Part shown: positions 44,701-56,513 of the stretch, in pieces
Layout of the letters: each line of letters begins with the position of its first letter
Numbering within the stretch: the first letter of the stretch is position 1
Source of the DNA: Gautieria morchelliformis
Taxonomy: Eukaryota; Basidiomycota; Agaricomycetes; Gomphales; Gomphaceae
Length of the DNA stretch: 64,000 nt
Assembly (NCBI GenBank): GCA_015179125.1
Contig: WHVA01000040.1
Location: 62,001-126,000 of the forward strand
Reading direction: 5' to 3'
Position numbers and translations under genes: made by a program
The notes under the pieces: model-generated
What the model saw: the letters and a program-made list of their open reading frames with translations, nothing else
The model's database searches: none
What the model was told of the DNA's origin: nothing

Positions 44701-46777
44701 GGCTTACTTTGAGGCCAATGATATCTACCCTGAAGCACGTGATCTGCTCTATGTGGAGTTTCCTGAGCATTTTACCTGGCACTCACAGGAAAAGGTATGG
44801 ACACCACGCCAAGGAGGTTATAGCATCGGTCACCTTCACTTTGCAAACCCTAGATCAGGAGAGAGATTTTTTGTGCGCACTCTCCTCACAGTGGTCAAGG
44901 GGGCTAGATCCTTTGAGGAGCTTAGGTCGGTGGATGGCATACAATATGCTACTTACAAGGAGGCCTGTCGTGCAAGGGGACTTCTGGATGATGATCAGGA
45001 GTTGAGGTTGTGTCTCCAGGAAGCCAGTGGCATGAAAACAGGTGCTCAGCTCAGACATCTCTTTGCCACCATCCTTGGCCATTGCAATCCATCGGGTCCC
45101 GGCAGACTATGGGATGGCTTCAGGGAGCACATATGTGATGATCTCAGACATCAGCTCCAAATCAGACATGGTATGCAGGATCCACAGGAAGATCAGGTTT
45201 ATGATTTTGGCCTCTTTCTCTTGGATAAAATCCTCCAGCAGGGTGGAATGTCCTTGAGCAGCTTTGATGATATGCCTCGGGTGGCAGGCGAGTGGGAGGC
45301 CCTCATTGGAAACAGGTTCATAGCTGAGCAAAGGGACTATGATGCTGTTGAAGAGAGGGAAAAGGCTGATGAGGAGGTTCCTAAGCTGAATGAGGGGCAA
45401 AGGTCTGCGCATGATCAGATATTACGGTCGGCACTGACCAGAGATGCTCATGGGAAACCTGATGGACAAATGTTTTTTGTCACTGGCTCAGGTGGCGCTG
45501 GGAAATCATTCACATGGAACACTCTAATCCACTCCTGTAGAGCGGAGAGCCTCATTGTGATTGCAGTAGCCTCATCTGCAATGGCTGCACTTATCCTCAC
45601 TAAGGGTACAACCTCTCATAGCATGCTTGGAATTCCCATTCCTGTCCATGAGCGCTCTTTCTCCTCCATCAAAAAGAACTCTGACAAGGCTGACATGCTG
45701 AGACAGGCCAGTCTCCTCATCTGGGATGAGGCTGCAATGCAGCATCGCCATGCCATAGAGGCCATTGACAGGACACTGAGGGATTTCCTTGACCAGCCTG
45801 ACAGACCCTTTGGTGGCATCACAGTCGCCTTTGGAGGTGACTTTCAGCAGACTCTGCCAATTGTCCCTAAAGGCTCCAAGGAGGATATCGTGGGAGCTAC
45901 CCTTCAGAAGTCATATCTGTGGCCAAAGATCAATGTCCTCCATCTGACAGAGAACATGCGGGTGAGAAATGACCCTGACAGAGCCAGGTTTGCAGAATGG
46001 CTGCAGAATGTGGGCCAGGGAAAGGATCTCCCACTAGATCATACGTTCTCACTCCCTCCTCACATGGTTTGTGGCCCTGGAATTGAAGATCTGATCCAGG
46101 AAATATACCCTGGCATTGGCAATCATGTCCCTGCCCAGGACAATTACTTTTTGAAGCATGCCATCCTCTGTGCCAGAAACACTGAGGTCAATGAGATCAA
46201 TTCCATGGTGTTTAGGGAGTTTCCAGGTGATGCTCAGGTCTTGCACTGTGCAAATTCCATTGAAGAGTCCGACGATGCAGATCGGTATCCTGTGGAGTAT
46301 CTGAATTCCATAGAGATGGGCTGTCTTCCTCCTGCTCGCTTGCAAGTCAAGCCTGGAGTGCCTCTGATGCTGTTGCGCAATTTGGATCAGAAGCAAGGAC
46401 TATGCAATGGGACAAGGTTGCGGTTGGTGAGGATAAGCATTAGAGTGTTGGAGGTCAGGATCATCTCAGGTCCATGTGCAGGAAATATTGCTTTCATCCC
46501 CAGGATCATCATTAAGCCATCAGAGGGAGAGTTGCCATTTGTGCTGAAAAGGAGGCAGTTTCCAGTGTGTTTGGCATTTGCAATGACTATCAACAAGTCT
46601 CAGGGACAGTCTTTGGGTACAGTTGGGCTGGACCTGAGATATCCAGTGTTTGGACATGGTCAGTTGTATGTTGGTGTATCAAGAGGGACCAACTGGAACA
46701 GAGTGAAGGTCTTGCTTGAGGAGGGTTTGGACACAACCAACATTGTATATAAAGATGTATTACTTAGAGCTCCTTGA
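41750..46777 (+). CDS. Helitron Rep-helicase transposase, 1675 residues, uninterrupted
   Basis: Domains in order: a basic N-terminus and a Pro/Leu-rich repeat region (residues about 40-290, PPQPLPAPP units); a zinc-finger-like cluster CPDCGALHW...CCMEGK near 308-335; a Helitron-like N domain (YRLFQRTEEPTTLLRAGKLF); the Rep nuclease with LFITMTANPNW near 689, the HUH motif LPHMHILIWF near 758 and the two-tyrosine motif KYIHKYLYKG near 893; then a PIF1-type SF1B helicase with Walker A GSGGAGKSF near 1246, Walker B LLIWDEAAMQ near 1324, GGDFQQTLPIVPKG and MTINKSQGQSLGTVGLDL near 1611. It nicks and rejoins single strands for rolling-circle transposition and unwinds DNA. The ATG at 41750 is supported by the matching start in Helitron C (47869). 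No endonuclease domain is seen. All key residues are present. Confidence 0.95.
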   Translation: MPAFLRDPSTPESNRQRERAQAREQRLMTPHTDRRARIRDRDQSLPPPPPPFAIPHPPPRSNAADPFQQPVAGPSHPPRLAGPSLAPRLAGPSRAPDPSPTEQVAALRAQLAVITPWQPLRGHRPDPVQPAPVVGSAAIADLRAQAAALQPLGRHRRASVQPAPPPLVVGSAGVAALRAQANAVRPMPRLLPALLRPLQRLPAPPQPPQPLPAPPRPPQPLPALLRPLQRLPAPPQHPQPLLAPPQPPQPLPAPPQPLQPLLAPPQPPQPLPVPRQHPQRPPPPLPLGRSRIIEADVQRHDLGPMVIPCPDCGALHWMAERLQRSSNRRPRFGDCCMEGKVQLPELPVLPQPLRRLLEGQDPEAKQFRQNIRQYNAAFAFTSLGADFDLDLLREGRGPYVLKLQGELYHIHGSLIPNPGRRIQYAQLYIYDPALALAQRNTRNPGLSPTIMGDLQEMLLLCNPHVPIYRQAAERLRAQGQNGEIRARLTYREHRDPRRYNIPTADEIAVVLPGDGIIPEPRDIIVQLKGGRFKRVSDMNPNYASLHYVLLFPRGELGWQPGIRYRQLPDGCERSGCVTQIQFHSYRLFQRTEEPTTLLRAGKLFQQYIVDSWAAAEQSRLWWIRTNQHTLRAEMYNQMMDAFHRNDNDRDPNNLGARSILPATFQGGTRDMQENLQNSLAISRKHGVADLFITMTANPNWQEVLDALLPGQTPQDRPDLVLRVFQLKKKYLIDLIVKEKIFGETVARVHTIEFQKRGLPHMHILIWFERDSKIRHPHEVDSMISAEFPDPETHPVLYRLVCELMTHGPCGQMKPNTPCMENGKCKKNFPKPFCEETSLNEDGYPKYHRRNDGRLHNVRGDMLDNRWVVPYSALLLLKFWCHINPELTINVRCIKYIHKYLYKGHDRTTMEFGRTQDEIKQYLDARYVSAHEACWRLLEREIHTQVPAVMALPVHEKDHHTIIFDPDQDVDNILERAEAKKTPLMAYFEANDIYPEARDLLYVEFPEHFTWHSQEKVWTPRQGGYSIGHLHFANPRSGERFFVRTLLTVVKGARSFEELRSVDGIQYATYKEACRARGLLDDDQELRLCLQEASGMKTGAQLRHLFATILGHCNPSGPGRLWDGFREHICDDLRHQLQIRHGMQDPQEDQVYDFGLFLLDKILQQGGMSLSSFDDMPRVAGEWEALIGNRFIAEQRDYDAVEEREKADEEVPKLNEGQRSAHDQILRSALTRDAHGKPDGQMFFVTGSGGAGKSFTWNTLIHSCRAESLIVIAVASSAMAALILTKGTTSHSMLGIPIPVHERSFSSIKKNSDKADMLRQASLLIWDEAAMQHRHAIEAIDRTLRDFLDQPDRPFGGITVAFGGDFQQTLPIVPKGSKEDIVGATLQKSYLWPKINVLHLTENMRVRNDPDRARFAEWLQNVGQGKDLPLDHTFSLPPHMVCGPGIEDLIQEIYPGIGNHVPAQDNYFLKHAILCARNTEVNEINSMVFREFPGDAQVLHCANSIEESDDADRYPVEYLNSIEMGCLPPARLQVKPGVPLMLLRNLDQKQGLCNGTRLRLVRISIRVLEVRIISGPCAGNIAFIPRIIIKPSEGELPFVLKRRQFPVCLAFAMTINKSQGQSLGTVGLDLRYPVFGHGQLYVGVSRGTNWNRVKVLLEEGLDTTNIVYKDVLLRAP

Positions 46778-46892
46778 TTTTATTATATCCACTTCTCTTG
46801 ATATGGTTTATGTGTGTTACTTGATTTTACTTGATGCAAATTGGTTACTTTTATTTTCCCCAATGCACTTGACCTTACCGATGCGTTTGACC

Positions 46893-46926
46893 TACACCCC
46901 CGCGCGAAGCGCGGGTACCCACCTAG
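46893..46926 (+). terminator. Helitron B 3' end hairpin and CTAG
   Basis: CACCCCCGCGCGAAGCGCGG hairpin, then TACCCACCTAG. Helitron C starts at the next base. Confidence 0.85.
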
Positions 46927-47868
46927 TTCCTATAGGTGAAAGTAGCACGGTGGGAGGCTGTGGGTGCGCTTACAAATAATATTACGTAAAACTTATGTCA
47001 GCGGCGAGCACCAACGCTGCGCAGCGGTCACGTGACCGGCAGACCGGCGTGAACCTGGAGCGCGAGCGGCGCAGCCGCGAGCTCCTGGCGGTTCACGCCG
47101 ATCTTCCGGCTCCAGCGCTCAACCCTGCGCTGAGCTGGCAGAACATGCTGGCAGAACGCTGCGCAGCAGTGTCTGTGCACTCCACCACCACCCTCCTCTC
47201 CTCTCTGCCCACTAGATAGAATAAAATTGCATGAGAGTGAATTAATAGATAGCCTATATAGTGTAGAACACAAAAGATTATAGTGTAGAACACAAAAGCT
47301 CTCTTCCCAGGGAGATCTCTGCAGTGAACTATTGGGGTTGACCTCTTCAGTGGGGCAGCTTTTTCTCTGCTAAGGAGCCAGGTAGTCATCCCAGGCTGCC
47401 TTAGAGGGAGCCACAATTGCATTGCAGTTCTCTTAGTGTTGACTTGCACTACTGGTGGCTGAAGAAGACATCTCCCCAGGACCAGGACCAGGACCAAGAC
47501 CTTTTACTGGAATTATTCCAGTTGGATAGCCGAAGAAGACTTGGATATTTTCATCAAACAATTTCCCCGTCCCTTCCTTGGCACGTATATATTTCTCTTT
47601 GGTCTGCTGTGAGCCATCTGACATTTATTTTATTTTAAATAGAAAATCATAAATTCCCTTGACTTTGCCTAACAAACAAATTCTCAGTCCCATCCTTGGT
47701 ATGTATATATTTCTCTGTGCTCTGGTGTGAGCCATCTGACATTTATTTATTTTATTTTAATTAGAAATTAATAAATTCCCCTGACTTTGCCCAAGAAAAA
47801 TTAACAACAGCTGCATCTGCTTGCAAATGTAAGTTGAATTGTGGTAGCTTGATTGTTCCCCTAAGCTT

Positions 47869-50800
47869 ATGCCTGCATTTCTCAGGGATCCATCTACTCC
47901 AGAGAGAAATCGTCAGCAGGAGCGTGAAAGGGCGAGGGAGGAGCAGGAGGGTCATATTGTTATGATACTCCAGTTACGACATTAATGATATCACCAAGGC
48001 TCGTACCCAAGTTACATACAGATATCCCCGAACTCCCCGACTCGTGTACACACGACACCGAGCCAATACACCTTTGAGCACGCGTACAAGGCACGCCAAG
48101 CGAATCGTCATTATATTGAATGCGTCGATCACATCAATCTCGATCGACAGACTGACCCGAGACACTGATCCCCGCTTAGACATCAATTCAATTGGGATCA
48201 AGGTACATATGCATCCGATCGTCCCTGACCGGACTCGACCGCTGCTCCACAATTCCCCCTCGCACATCACGCACATGTCTCTCCACACCATCGTCTTATG
48301 TACAAATAATCCTTAGCATTCCCTTGTCATATTCATTCGATAGCTCGCTCCAGTCTATACTCCACATCCCCTATATCCCTGCGTCACATACCACACGTAC
48401 TGTATCGACGCCGAGCCCTTTCCAGTAGTTAAATAGTACAAACAGATGTAACAATTAAGCACGAATAACATTAGTTTCACCTCTCCACCGTCTAAAAGTT
48501 CCCGATCGAAGTAGTTTCTATAGTACAAGCAGTCCCCTCAGCACTCAAACGTCTACTCAATTCAGCCTCACTTGAAGCTTGAATCAATTCCCAACTCCAA
48601 ATACAAATCCATTTAGAATAACTCTTATCACATATGACGTCGCCCACTGATCGGAGAGCGCGTGCACTTGCTGCTGCTGCTGTCAGAGCTCAGGACCAGC
48701 CACCCCCTCCACCACAGCCTTTTGCCATCCCCCACCCTCCTCCTAGAAGCAATGTCGCTGATCCTTTTCAACAACCTGTGGCCAGGCCATCACGTCCTCC
48801 TATGCTTGCAGGACCATCGCGTCCTCCTAATCTCAGTCCTGGAGAGCAGGTGGCAGCCCTTCGTGCACAGTTAGCAGTTATCCCACCATTACAGCCCCTG
48901 AGAAGAAATAGGCCAGACCCTGTACAGCCTGCTCCCGTAGTAGGTTCAGCGGCTATTGCTCAGTTGCGTGCTCAGGCAGCTGGAATTGGACATCCGGTGG
49001 TAGGCTCTACAGCGGTGGCAGATTTGCGTGCTCAGGCTGCTGGGATACAGCCTATCCCAGCACAGCCCTTGGGAAGACACAGGCAAGCACCTGTACAACC
49101 AGCTCCTAGACCTCCTGTAGTAGGTTCTGCAGGAGTGGCAGCATTGCGTGCTCAGGCCAATGCAATAAGACCAATGCCGCCGCTACTCCCTGCACTTTTG
49201 CGGCCTCTTCAGCGACTCCCTGCACCTCCTCAGCCGCTCCCTGCACCTCCTCAGCTGCTCCCTGCACCTCCTCAGCCACTCCCTGTACCTCGGCAGCATC
49301 CTCAGCGACCTCCTCCTCCTCTTCCACTTGGTCGCTCTAGAATAATTGAGGCAGATGTGCAGCGTCATGATTTGGGTCCCATGGTTATTCCCTGCCCTGA
49401 CTGTGGAGCATTACACTGGAGGGCAGAATGTCTGCAGAAATCCTCAAATGTGCGGCCCAGATTTGGTGATTGCTGTATGGAAGGAAAGGTGCAGCTGGAA
49501 GACCTGCCAGAGCCCCCTCAGCCATTGAAACAGCTCTTAGAAGGCCAGGACCCTGAGGCAAAAGGATTTCGCCAGAATATCAGGCAGTATAATGCTGCAT
49601 TTGCATTCACTTCTGTGGGGGCCGACTTTGACCAAGATTTGCTTTGGGAGGGTCGTGGTCCATATGTGCTCAAGCTACAGGGTGAACTGTATCATCTCCA
49701 TGGCTCTCTCCTCCCTGACAATGAAGACGATCCAAAGTATGCCCAGCTTTACATATATGATCCTGCACTGGCTTTGGCAAAGAGAAAAAATCGTAATGAG
49801 CGTCTGTCTCCAACTATCATGGGAGACTTGCAGGAAATGCTCCTGCTATGCAATCCTCATGTGCGCACATATAAACAAGCAGCTGAGAGGCTCAGAGCTC
49901 AAGAACAGAATGGTGACATCCAGGCAAGGCTCACGTACAGGGCACACAGGGATCCTAGGAGATATAATGTCCCAACTGCAGATGAGATTGCAGTCGTTCT
50001 TCCTGGAGATGGCATCGACCCTGGACCTAGGGATATTATTGTCCAGCTCAGAGGTGGACCTTTCAGAAGGGTATTGGATACCAATGCAAACTATGCCTCG
50101 CTGCACTATGTCTTGCTCTTTCCCAAGGGAGAGTTGGGATGGGAACCAGGTATTCCTTATCATGAGCCAGAGCGTGCTCGGCAGGCCAATCCCAATCCAA
50201 ACAGACGGAGACAGGTCACCCAAATACAGTACCATGCATATCGTCTGTTCCAGAGAGAGAGAGAACCTACAACACTCCTGTGTGGTGGCAAATTGTTCCA
50301 GCAGTACATTGTAGACTCCTGGGCTGCTGCAGAGCAAAGCAGACTGAGGTGGATCAGGGCCAATCAACACACTCTGCGTGCTGAGCAGTATAACCAGATG
50401 GTAGATTCATATGGAGGCTTGGACAATGACATTGGAGATGCAAACAGCTTGGGCATAAAAGTCATTCTGCCTGCGACATTTCAAGGAAGTACACGGGACA
50501 TGAATCAAAACTGCCAGAACTCCCTGGCCATTACAACAAAGAAGGGTCCCCCTGATTTATTTATTACCATGACTGCCAATCCAAAGTGGGATGAGATAGT
50601 GGCCGAGTTGCTCCCTGGACAAACTGCTCAGGACAGACCTGACCTGGTGTCGCGGGTGTTTCACCTCAAAAAGAAATACCTCATTGACTTGATCGTCAAG
50701 GACAAGATCTTTGGAGAAACTGTCGCTCGCGTTCACACTATTGAATTCCAGAAGAGGGGGCTCCCACACATGCACCTGCTTACCTGGTTCGATAGGGAGT

Positions 50801-53504
50801 CCAAGGTCAAACATCCACATGAGGTGGATTCTATGATTTCAGCAGAGTTCCCTGATCCAGAGACACATCCTGTCCTCTACCAGTTGGTCTGTGAGCTGAT
50901 GACACATGGTCCCTGTGGACAAATGAATCCAAATGCACCCTGCATGGAAAATGGCAAGTGCAAGAAAGGCTTCCCAAAGCCATTCTGTGAGGAGACCGTT
51001 GTGAATGTAGATGGATATCCAAAATATCGTCGTCGCAATGATGGAAGGCTGCACAATGTCAGAGGTGACATGCTGGACAACAGATGGGTTGTGCCATACT
51101 CTCCTCTGATCTTGCTCAAACTCCGGTGTCACATCAACCTTGAATTCACCTTCAGTGTGAGGTGCGTCAAGTATATCCACAAGTATCTATACAAGGGCCA
51201 CGATCGGACCATGATGGAGTTTGGTGTCAGCCATGATGAGATAAAGAAGTACCTGGACGCTCGCTATGTCAGTGCTCATGAGGCCTGTTGGAGGTTGCTG
51301 GAGCGGGAAATCCACACCCAGGTGCCTGCAGTCATGGCACTGCCAGTCCATGAAAAAGACCAACAATCAGTCGTTTTCAATCCTGATGCTGATCCGCTCA
51401 CCATCATGAACAGGGTCGAGGGGTCAAAGACAGCGCTCATGGCTACTTTGAGGCCAATGCTGTCTACCCTCATGCGCGTGATGTGCTCTATGTGGATTTT
51501 CCTGAGCATTTTACCTGGCAAAAAGAGGAAAGGGTATGGACACCACGTCAAAGGGGATATAGCATTGGACGCCTTCACTTTGCAAGCCCAAAATCAGGAG
51601 AGAGATTTTATTTGCGCACTCTCCTCACGGTGATCAAGGGGGCCAGATCCTTTGAGGAGCTTAGGACAGTGGATGGCATACAATGTCCTACTTACAAGGA
51701 GGCCTGTCTTGCCAGGGGACTTCTGGAGGATGATCAGGAGTGGAGGTTGTGTCTCCAGGAAGCCAGTGGCATGAAAACAGGTGCTCAGCTCAGACATCTC
51801 TTTGCCACCATCCTTGGTCATTGCATTCCCTCACAACCTGACAGACTATGGGACGCCTTCAAGGAGCACATATGTGATGATTTCAGACATCGGCTCCAAG
51901 TCAACACAATATCCAGGAGCCACGGGAAGATCAGGTCTATGATTTTGGCCTCTTTCTCTTGGATAAACTCCTTCAGCGTAATGGAATGTCCTTGAGCAGC
52001 TTTAAAGATATGCCTCGGGTGGTAGGCGAGTGGGAGGTCCTGATTGGAAACAGGTTCATAGCTGAGCAGAGGGACTATGACCCTGTTCAAGAGAGGCAGA
52101 TGGCTGATGAGGAGGTTCCCAAGCTGAATGAGGGGCAAAGGTCTGCACATGATCAGATATTACGGTCGGCACTGGACATAGATGCTCAGGGGAAACCTAA
52201 CGGGCAAATGTTTTTTGTCACTGGCTCAGGGGGCGCTGGGAAATCATTCACATGGAACACCCTAATCCACTCCTGTAGAGCGGAGAGTCTCATTGTGCTT
52301 GCTGTAGCCTCATCTGCAATGGCTGCACTTATCCTCACTAATGGGACAACCTCTCACAGCATGCTTGGAATTCCAATTCCTGTCCATGAGGGCTCTCTCT
52401 CCTCCATCAAAAAGAACTCTGACCAGGCTGATATGCTGAGACTGGCCAGGCTCATCATTTGGGATGAGGCTGCAATGCAGCATCGCCATGCCATAGAGGC
52501 CATTGACAGGACACTGAGGGATTTCCTTGACCAGCCTGACCGACCCTTTGGTGGCATCACGGTTCCCTTTGGAGGTGACTTTCAGCAGACTCTCCCAATT
52601 GTCCCCAAAGGCTCCAAGGAGGATATCGTGGGAGCTACCCTTCAGAAGTCATATCTATGGCCAAAGATCAAGGTCCTCCATCTGACAGAGAACATGCGGG
52701 TGAGAAATGACCCTGACAGAGCCAGGTTTGCAGAATGGCTGCAGAATGTGGGTCAGGGAAAGGATCTCCCACTAGATCATACCTTCTCACTCCCTCAACA
52801 CATGGTTTGTGGCCCTGGAATTGCAGAGCTGATCCAGGAAATATACCCTGGCATTGGCAATGCAATCCCTGCCCAGGACAATTATTTCTTGGAGCGGGCC
52901 ATCCTCTGTCCCAGAAATATTGAGGTCAATGAGATCAATTCCATGGTGTTGAGGCAGTTTCCAGGTCTTCCACTGTGCAGATTCTGTCAAGGAAACCGAC
53001 TTTGCAGAGCAGTATCCCGTGGAGTATCTGAATTCCATAGAGATGGGCAGTCTTCCTCCTGCTCACTTGGAAGTCAAGCCTGGAGTGCCTCTGATGATGT
53101 TGCGCAATTTGGATAAGAAGCAAGGACTATGCAATGGGACAAGGTTGCGGTTGGTGAGGATGAGGAATAGAGTGTTGGAGGTCAGGATCATCTCAGGTCC
53201 ACGTGCAGGAAATACTGCTTTCATCCCCAGGATCACCATTTCACCATCAGAGGGGGAATTACCATTTGTGCTGCAGAGGAGACAGTTTCCAGTGCGTGTG
53301 GCATTTGCAATGACCATCAACAAGTCTCAGGGACAGTCTTTGGGTACGGTTGGGCTGGACCTGAGATATCCAGTGTTTGGACATGGTCAGTTGTATGTTG
53401 GTGTTTCAAGGGGAACAAGCTGGAACAAAGTGAAGGTCTTGCTTGAGGAGGGTTTGAACACAACCAACATTGTATATAAAGATGTATTACTTAGAGCTCC
53501 TTGA
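47869..53504 (+). pseudogene. Decayed Helitron Rep-helicase of element C
   Basis: The gene starts like that of B (MPAFLRDPSTPE at 47869) and is interrupted by a solo LTR (47958-48630). The longest remaining frame is 48634-51633, carrying LFITMTANPKW, LPHMHLLTWF and KYIHKYLYKG. Relative to B it loses one base near 51443 (LMAYFEAND becomes LMATLRP), shifts again near 51900-51925 and again near 52965, after which 53019-53504 carries the MTINKSQGQSLG end. Walker A (GSGGAGKSF) and Walker B are intact in the 51959-53116 frame. Besides these breaks it lacks some Pro-rich repeats and has extra AQAAGIQPIP-type units, so it is a sister copy, not a recent duplicate. Confidence 0.9.
47958..48630 (+). mobile_element. 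Solo LTR fossil in Helitron C
   Basis: A 673-base insert starting TG and ending CA is flanked on both sides by the 5-base direct repeat CATAT (47953-47957 and 48631-48635). Aligning with Helitron B shows that it is inserted in the start of the Rep-helicase gene. This is the form left by recombination between the two LTRs of a retrotransposon. Family is uncertain, possibly Ty3-like from its length. The exact target duplication suggests modest age. Confidence 0.82.
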
Positions 53505-53614
53505 TTTCTGATATCTACTTGATGCAAATTGATTACTTTGATTTTCCCCAATGCACTTGACCTTACTGATATGTTAGACTTACCGATGCATTAGACTTAC
53601 TGATGCGTTTGACT

Positions 53615-53648
53615 TGCACCCCCGCGCGAAGCGCGGGTATCCACCTAG
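53615..53648 (+). terminator. Helitron C 3' end hairpin and CTAG
   Basis: Same CCCGCGCGAAGCGCGGG hairpin followed by TATCCACCTAG. Helitron D starts next. Confidence 0.85.
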
Positions 53649-53772
53649 TTACACTATATGAAAGCGCCTCGGTGGGAGGTTGTGGGCACCGCTTATAAAT
53701 AATATTACGTAAAAATTAGGTCAGCGGTGAGCGGCGCAGCCACAAGCACCAACGCTGCGCAGCAGCGTCCGC

Positions 53773-53828
53773 GGTCATGTGACCCGTTCGCGCATGGTCC
53801 GTGCACGACACGCGCGCGCGGTATATAA
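53773..53828 (+). promoter_or_regulatory. Helitron D promoter: palindrome plus TATA box
   Basis: GGTCATGTGACC at 53773-53784 with TATATAA at 53822-53828, the same arrangement as in A, E and F. Confidence 0.6.
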
Positions 53829-54839
53829 AGGCAGTTCGGTAGGGTGGAACGCCAGGAATCTGCCTGACCGGCAATTCCTCACTCTGCTGTGTGCTCTCTC
53901 TGCTGTGTGCTCTCTGCTGTGTCTGTGCTGTCTGTTCTCGGTTCTGTCTGCGCTGTCTGCTGTCTGCTGCGCTCTCTGGTGTCTCCTCTTTTAGCTGGCT
54001 GGCTGTCTATGGCATTGGTTGGCTGGCTATCTATTGGCTTGGCTGGCTTTCTATTGGTAAGTAATATCTCTTTTTTAATGCATTCCCATGTATTTTATTT
54101 TATTTGTGTTTGTAATTTGATTGGTTCCATTTTTTTTTCATCATATTGTATTGTCACATGTGCTTTATATTTTTGTGAATTTTTCGAAAATAGATTTAAA
54201 TAAAATCCCAACACTGCTGAAAAAAAGTATTTTTATATATATATTTTTCAGGTTTTTTTTTCGAAAATTGACATCAATAAGTTTCCTCTAAACTTTTAAA
54301 TGTGGTTTGTTTTGTTGTTTTATTTACTGTAAAGCTACCAGGCACTCCTTCTCTGGCTATACTGGTGGCTGGCTTACTATGGCTTTGGCTGGGCTCTGGG
54401 TTTCTCTGTCAGTCTCTGGGCTTCTCTGGCTTGGGCTGGGCATTAATAACATCTTCTTCAATGTACTGTACTTTTTTGGGATTTTTTCACAAATAGATGT
54501 CAATAAATTATCCTGACTTTGTGAAAATTGACAACAGCTCCAGCTTAAATGTACAGTGCATTTTCTTTGACATTTTTCAAAAAATAGATAATCTTGACTC
54601 TGCTAAAATTAATAATAACTTCAGCTTAAATGTACTGGACATTTGTTTTGACATTTTTCAAAAAATAGATAATCCTGACTTTGCTAAAATTAATGACAGC
54701 AGCTGCTTAAATATGGCTTCCTTTACTATTTTATTTATATCTGTATGTCACAAAATAGATATTGATACATGTCCCTGAGTTTGCTAAAAGGTAATGAAAA
54801 GACAGCCTCTGCTTGCTTCACTTTGAGGCCCTTGGGATA

Positions 54840-55690
54840 TGCTACACGTGCCATTGGGACATGCTACACACACTATGCATGGGGACACGCACGCTATGCA
54901 TGGAGACACATATGTTATGCATGGAGACATGCATGTTAGGCGTGAAGACATGCATGTTATGCGTGGAGACATGCATGTTAGGTGTGAAGACATGCATGTT
55001 ATGCGTGGAGACATGCATGTTAGGCGTGGAGACATGCATGTTGTGCATGGGGACATGCATGCTATGCTTGGGGACATGCATGTTATGCGTAGAGACACAC
55101 ATGTTATGCATGGGGACAAGCATGCTATGCATGGGCACACACACACTATGCATGGGGATGTGCACACTATATGGTGGGATACACTATGCTTGGGGACATA
55201 CTATGCTTGGGGACAGACACACTATGCTTGGGGGACACGGTACAAACAAGAGACACACTACGCACACTATGCATGGGGAAAAACAAGGGACATTCTATAC
55301 ATGCTATCCTTGGGGGACATGTTATGGATGGGGGACACACTTTGCACACTATACTTGAGGGAGAGGCTACACACACTATGTGTAGGGAGATGCTACACAT
55401 GTGGAAACGCTATGCATGGGGGGACACACACGCTATAATTTAGGGACATGCTACATTTGGGGACACACTATGCACACTATACTTAGGGACATGTTACAAA
55501 CAAGGGACACACTACACACACTATACTTGAGGGACACACTATGCACACTATACTTGGGGACACAGTACATGTGGGGACATGCCACCTGTGAGGACAGGCT
55601 ACGTGTGAGGATGCGATATGTGTGAGGACAGATGAAGTGTGATGACAACTACAGGTGAGGACATGCTACACGTGAGGTAGGGGACACACA
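54840..55690 (+). repeat. Minisatellite in Helitron D, about 24-base unit
   Basis: Units like GGAGACATGCATGTTAGGCG and GGGGACATGCATGCTATGCT, related to the array in Helitron A, then degenerate units with GGGACACACTA. Long frames on both strands are repeat by-products. Confidence 0.9.
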
Positions 55691-56513
55691 GACATGGGAT
55701 AAATGTGTAGAGTCATTACCTGTTATGTATTGGGCTGGGCTCTAAAAGGACTGCGGCTTCAACTTATATGTTGCACCCCCAACTATCATCCTAAGTATTT
55801 TGGAGATTGGAGATCGGAAGTTGGAAGAGGTCAAGTATTATAACTGAAGAGGTAAGGGTTCAAGAATTAAGTGAAGTTGGATATCAGAAATTGAGTTGGA
55901 AGACGGAGGTCAGAGAGATAGAGGCCTTGCAAGTACTTGCTGTGGTAAGAACAGGAAACGGTGCAAAGGGAGTCACATATCAAAGTCAATTATCTGATTG
56001 CAGAACAGAGGCACACATGACTGGGTTTTATTCAAAGAGCTGAGACAACATGTCAGAAGGTAGAGGTAAGCAATTCCAGTGGAAGCAAAAGTAACTAGGA
56101 TAAATGGTGTAAGTAACTAATACGGAACAAGAGGAACTACAAGGGGGTGCCAGGTAAAACTAAGAACAATCAATAGGCAAAAGAACAAGGGGAATGTGGG
56201 TCTAATTGATAGTGGAACAAATGGATCTCCTGATGCTCTGGACTTGCTATGCTTAGGGTCAAGTAGGGAAGGCCGGTGAATAGAGTCAAAAGGGCAAGTA
56301 TGTGAATAGTAAAGAACAAGGGGATCAAAAGGTCAAAGTGTGGATGTTGCGGAATAGAGCCAGAGGAGGCATGGAGGTGCCAGAGTTGGTCAAGCAGCAT
56401 GGTCATAACATTACCTACCTTGATGTGTTACTTATGTGTTTGACTTATCTCAAGTTTGATTTACCCAAGGCGTTTGACCTTGCTGATGCGTTTGACCTTA
56501 CCGAGGTGTTTGA

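Larger units (their letters stand above)
40322..46926 (+). mobile_element. Helitron B (autonomous, looks whole)
   Basis: The 5' end TCTAAGAGTTAAACGCGCTC abuts the CTAG of Helitron A. The 3' hairpin CCCGCGCGAAGCGCGGG is followed by TACCCACCTAG, ending at 46926. The element is 6.6 kb, with a subterminal GCGGCGCAGCCGC palindrome at about 40412, a seven-unit leader repeat (40625-41640) and a single 1675-codon Rep-helicase gene. Of the six units it is the only one with an uninterrupted transposase. Confidence 0.88.
46927..53648 (+). mobile_element. Helitron C (autonomous type, decayed, holding a solo LTR)
   Basis: The 5' end TTCCTATAGGTGAAAGTAGC matches Helitron A; the 3' hairpin ends with CTAG at 53645-53648. 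It has GGTCACGTGACC at 47026-47037 and GCGGCGCAGCCGC near 47067, but no clear TATA box and no leader modules like those in B. A 20-base segment (TAGTGTAGAACACAAAAG) is directly repeated at about 47257 and 47282. The Rep-helicase is closely related to that of B but no longer continuous, and an LTR lies in its first codons. Confidence 0.85.
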
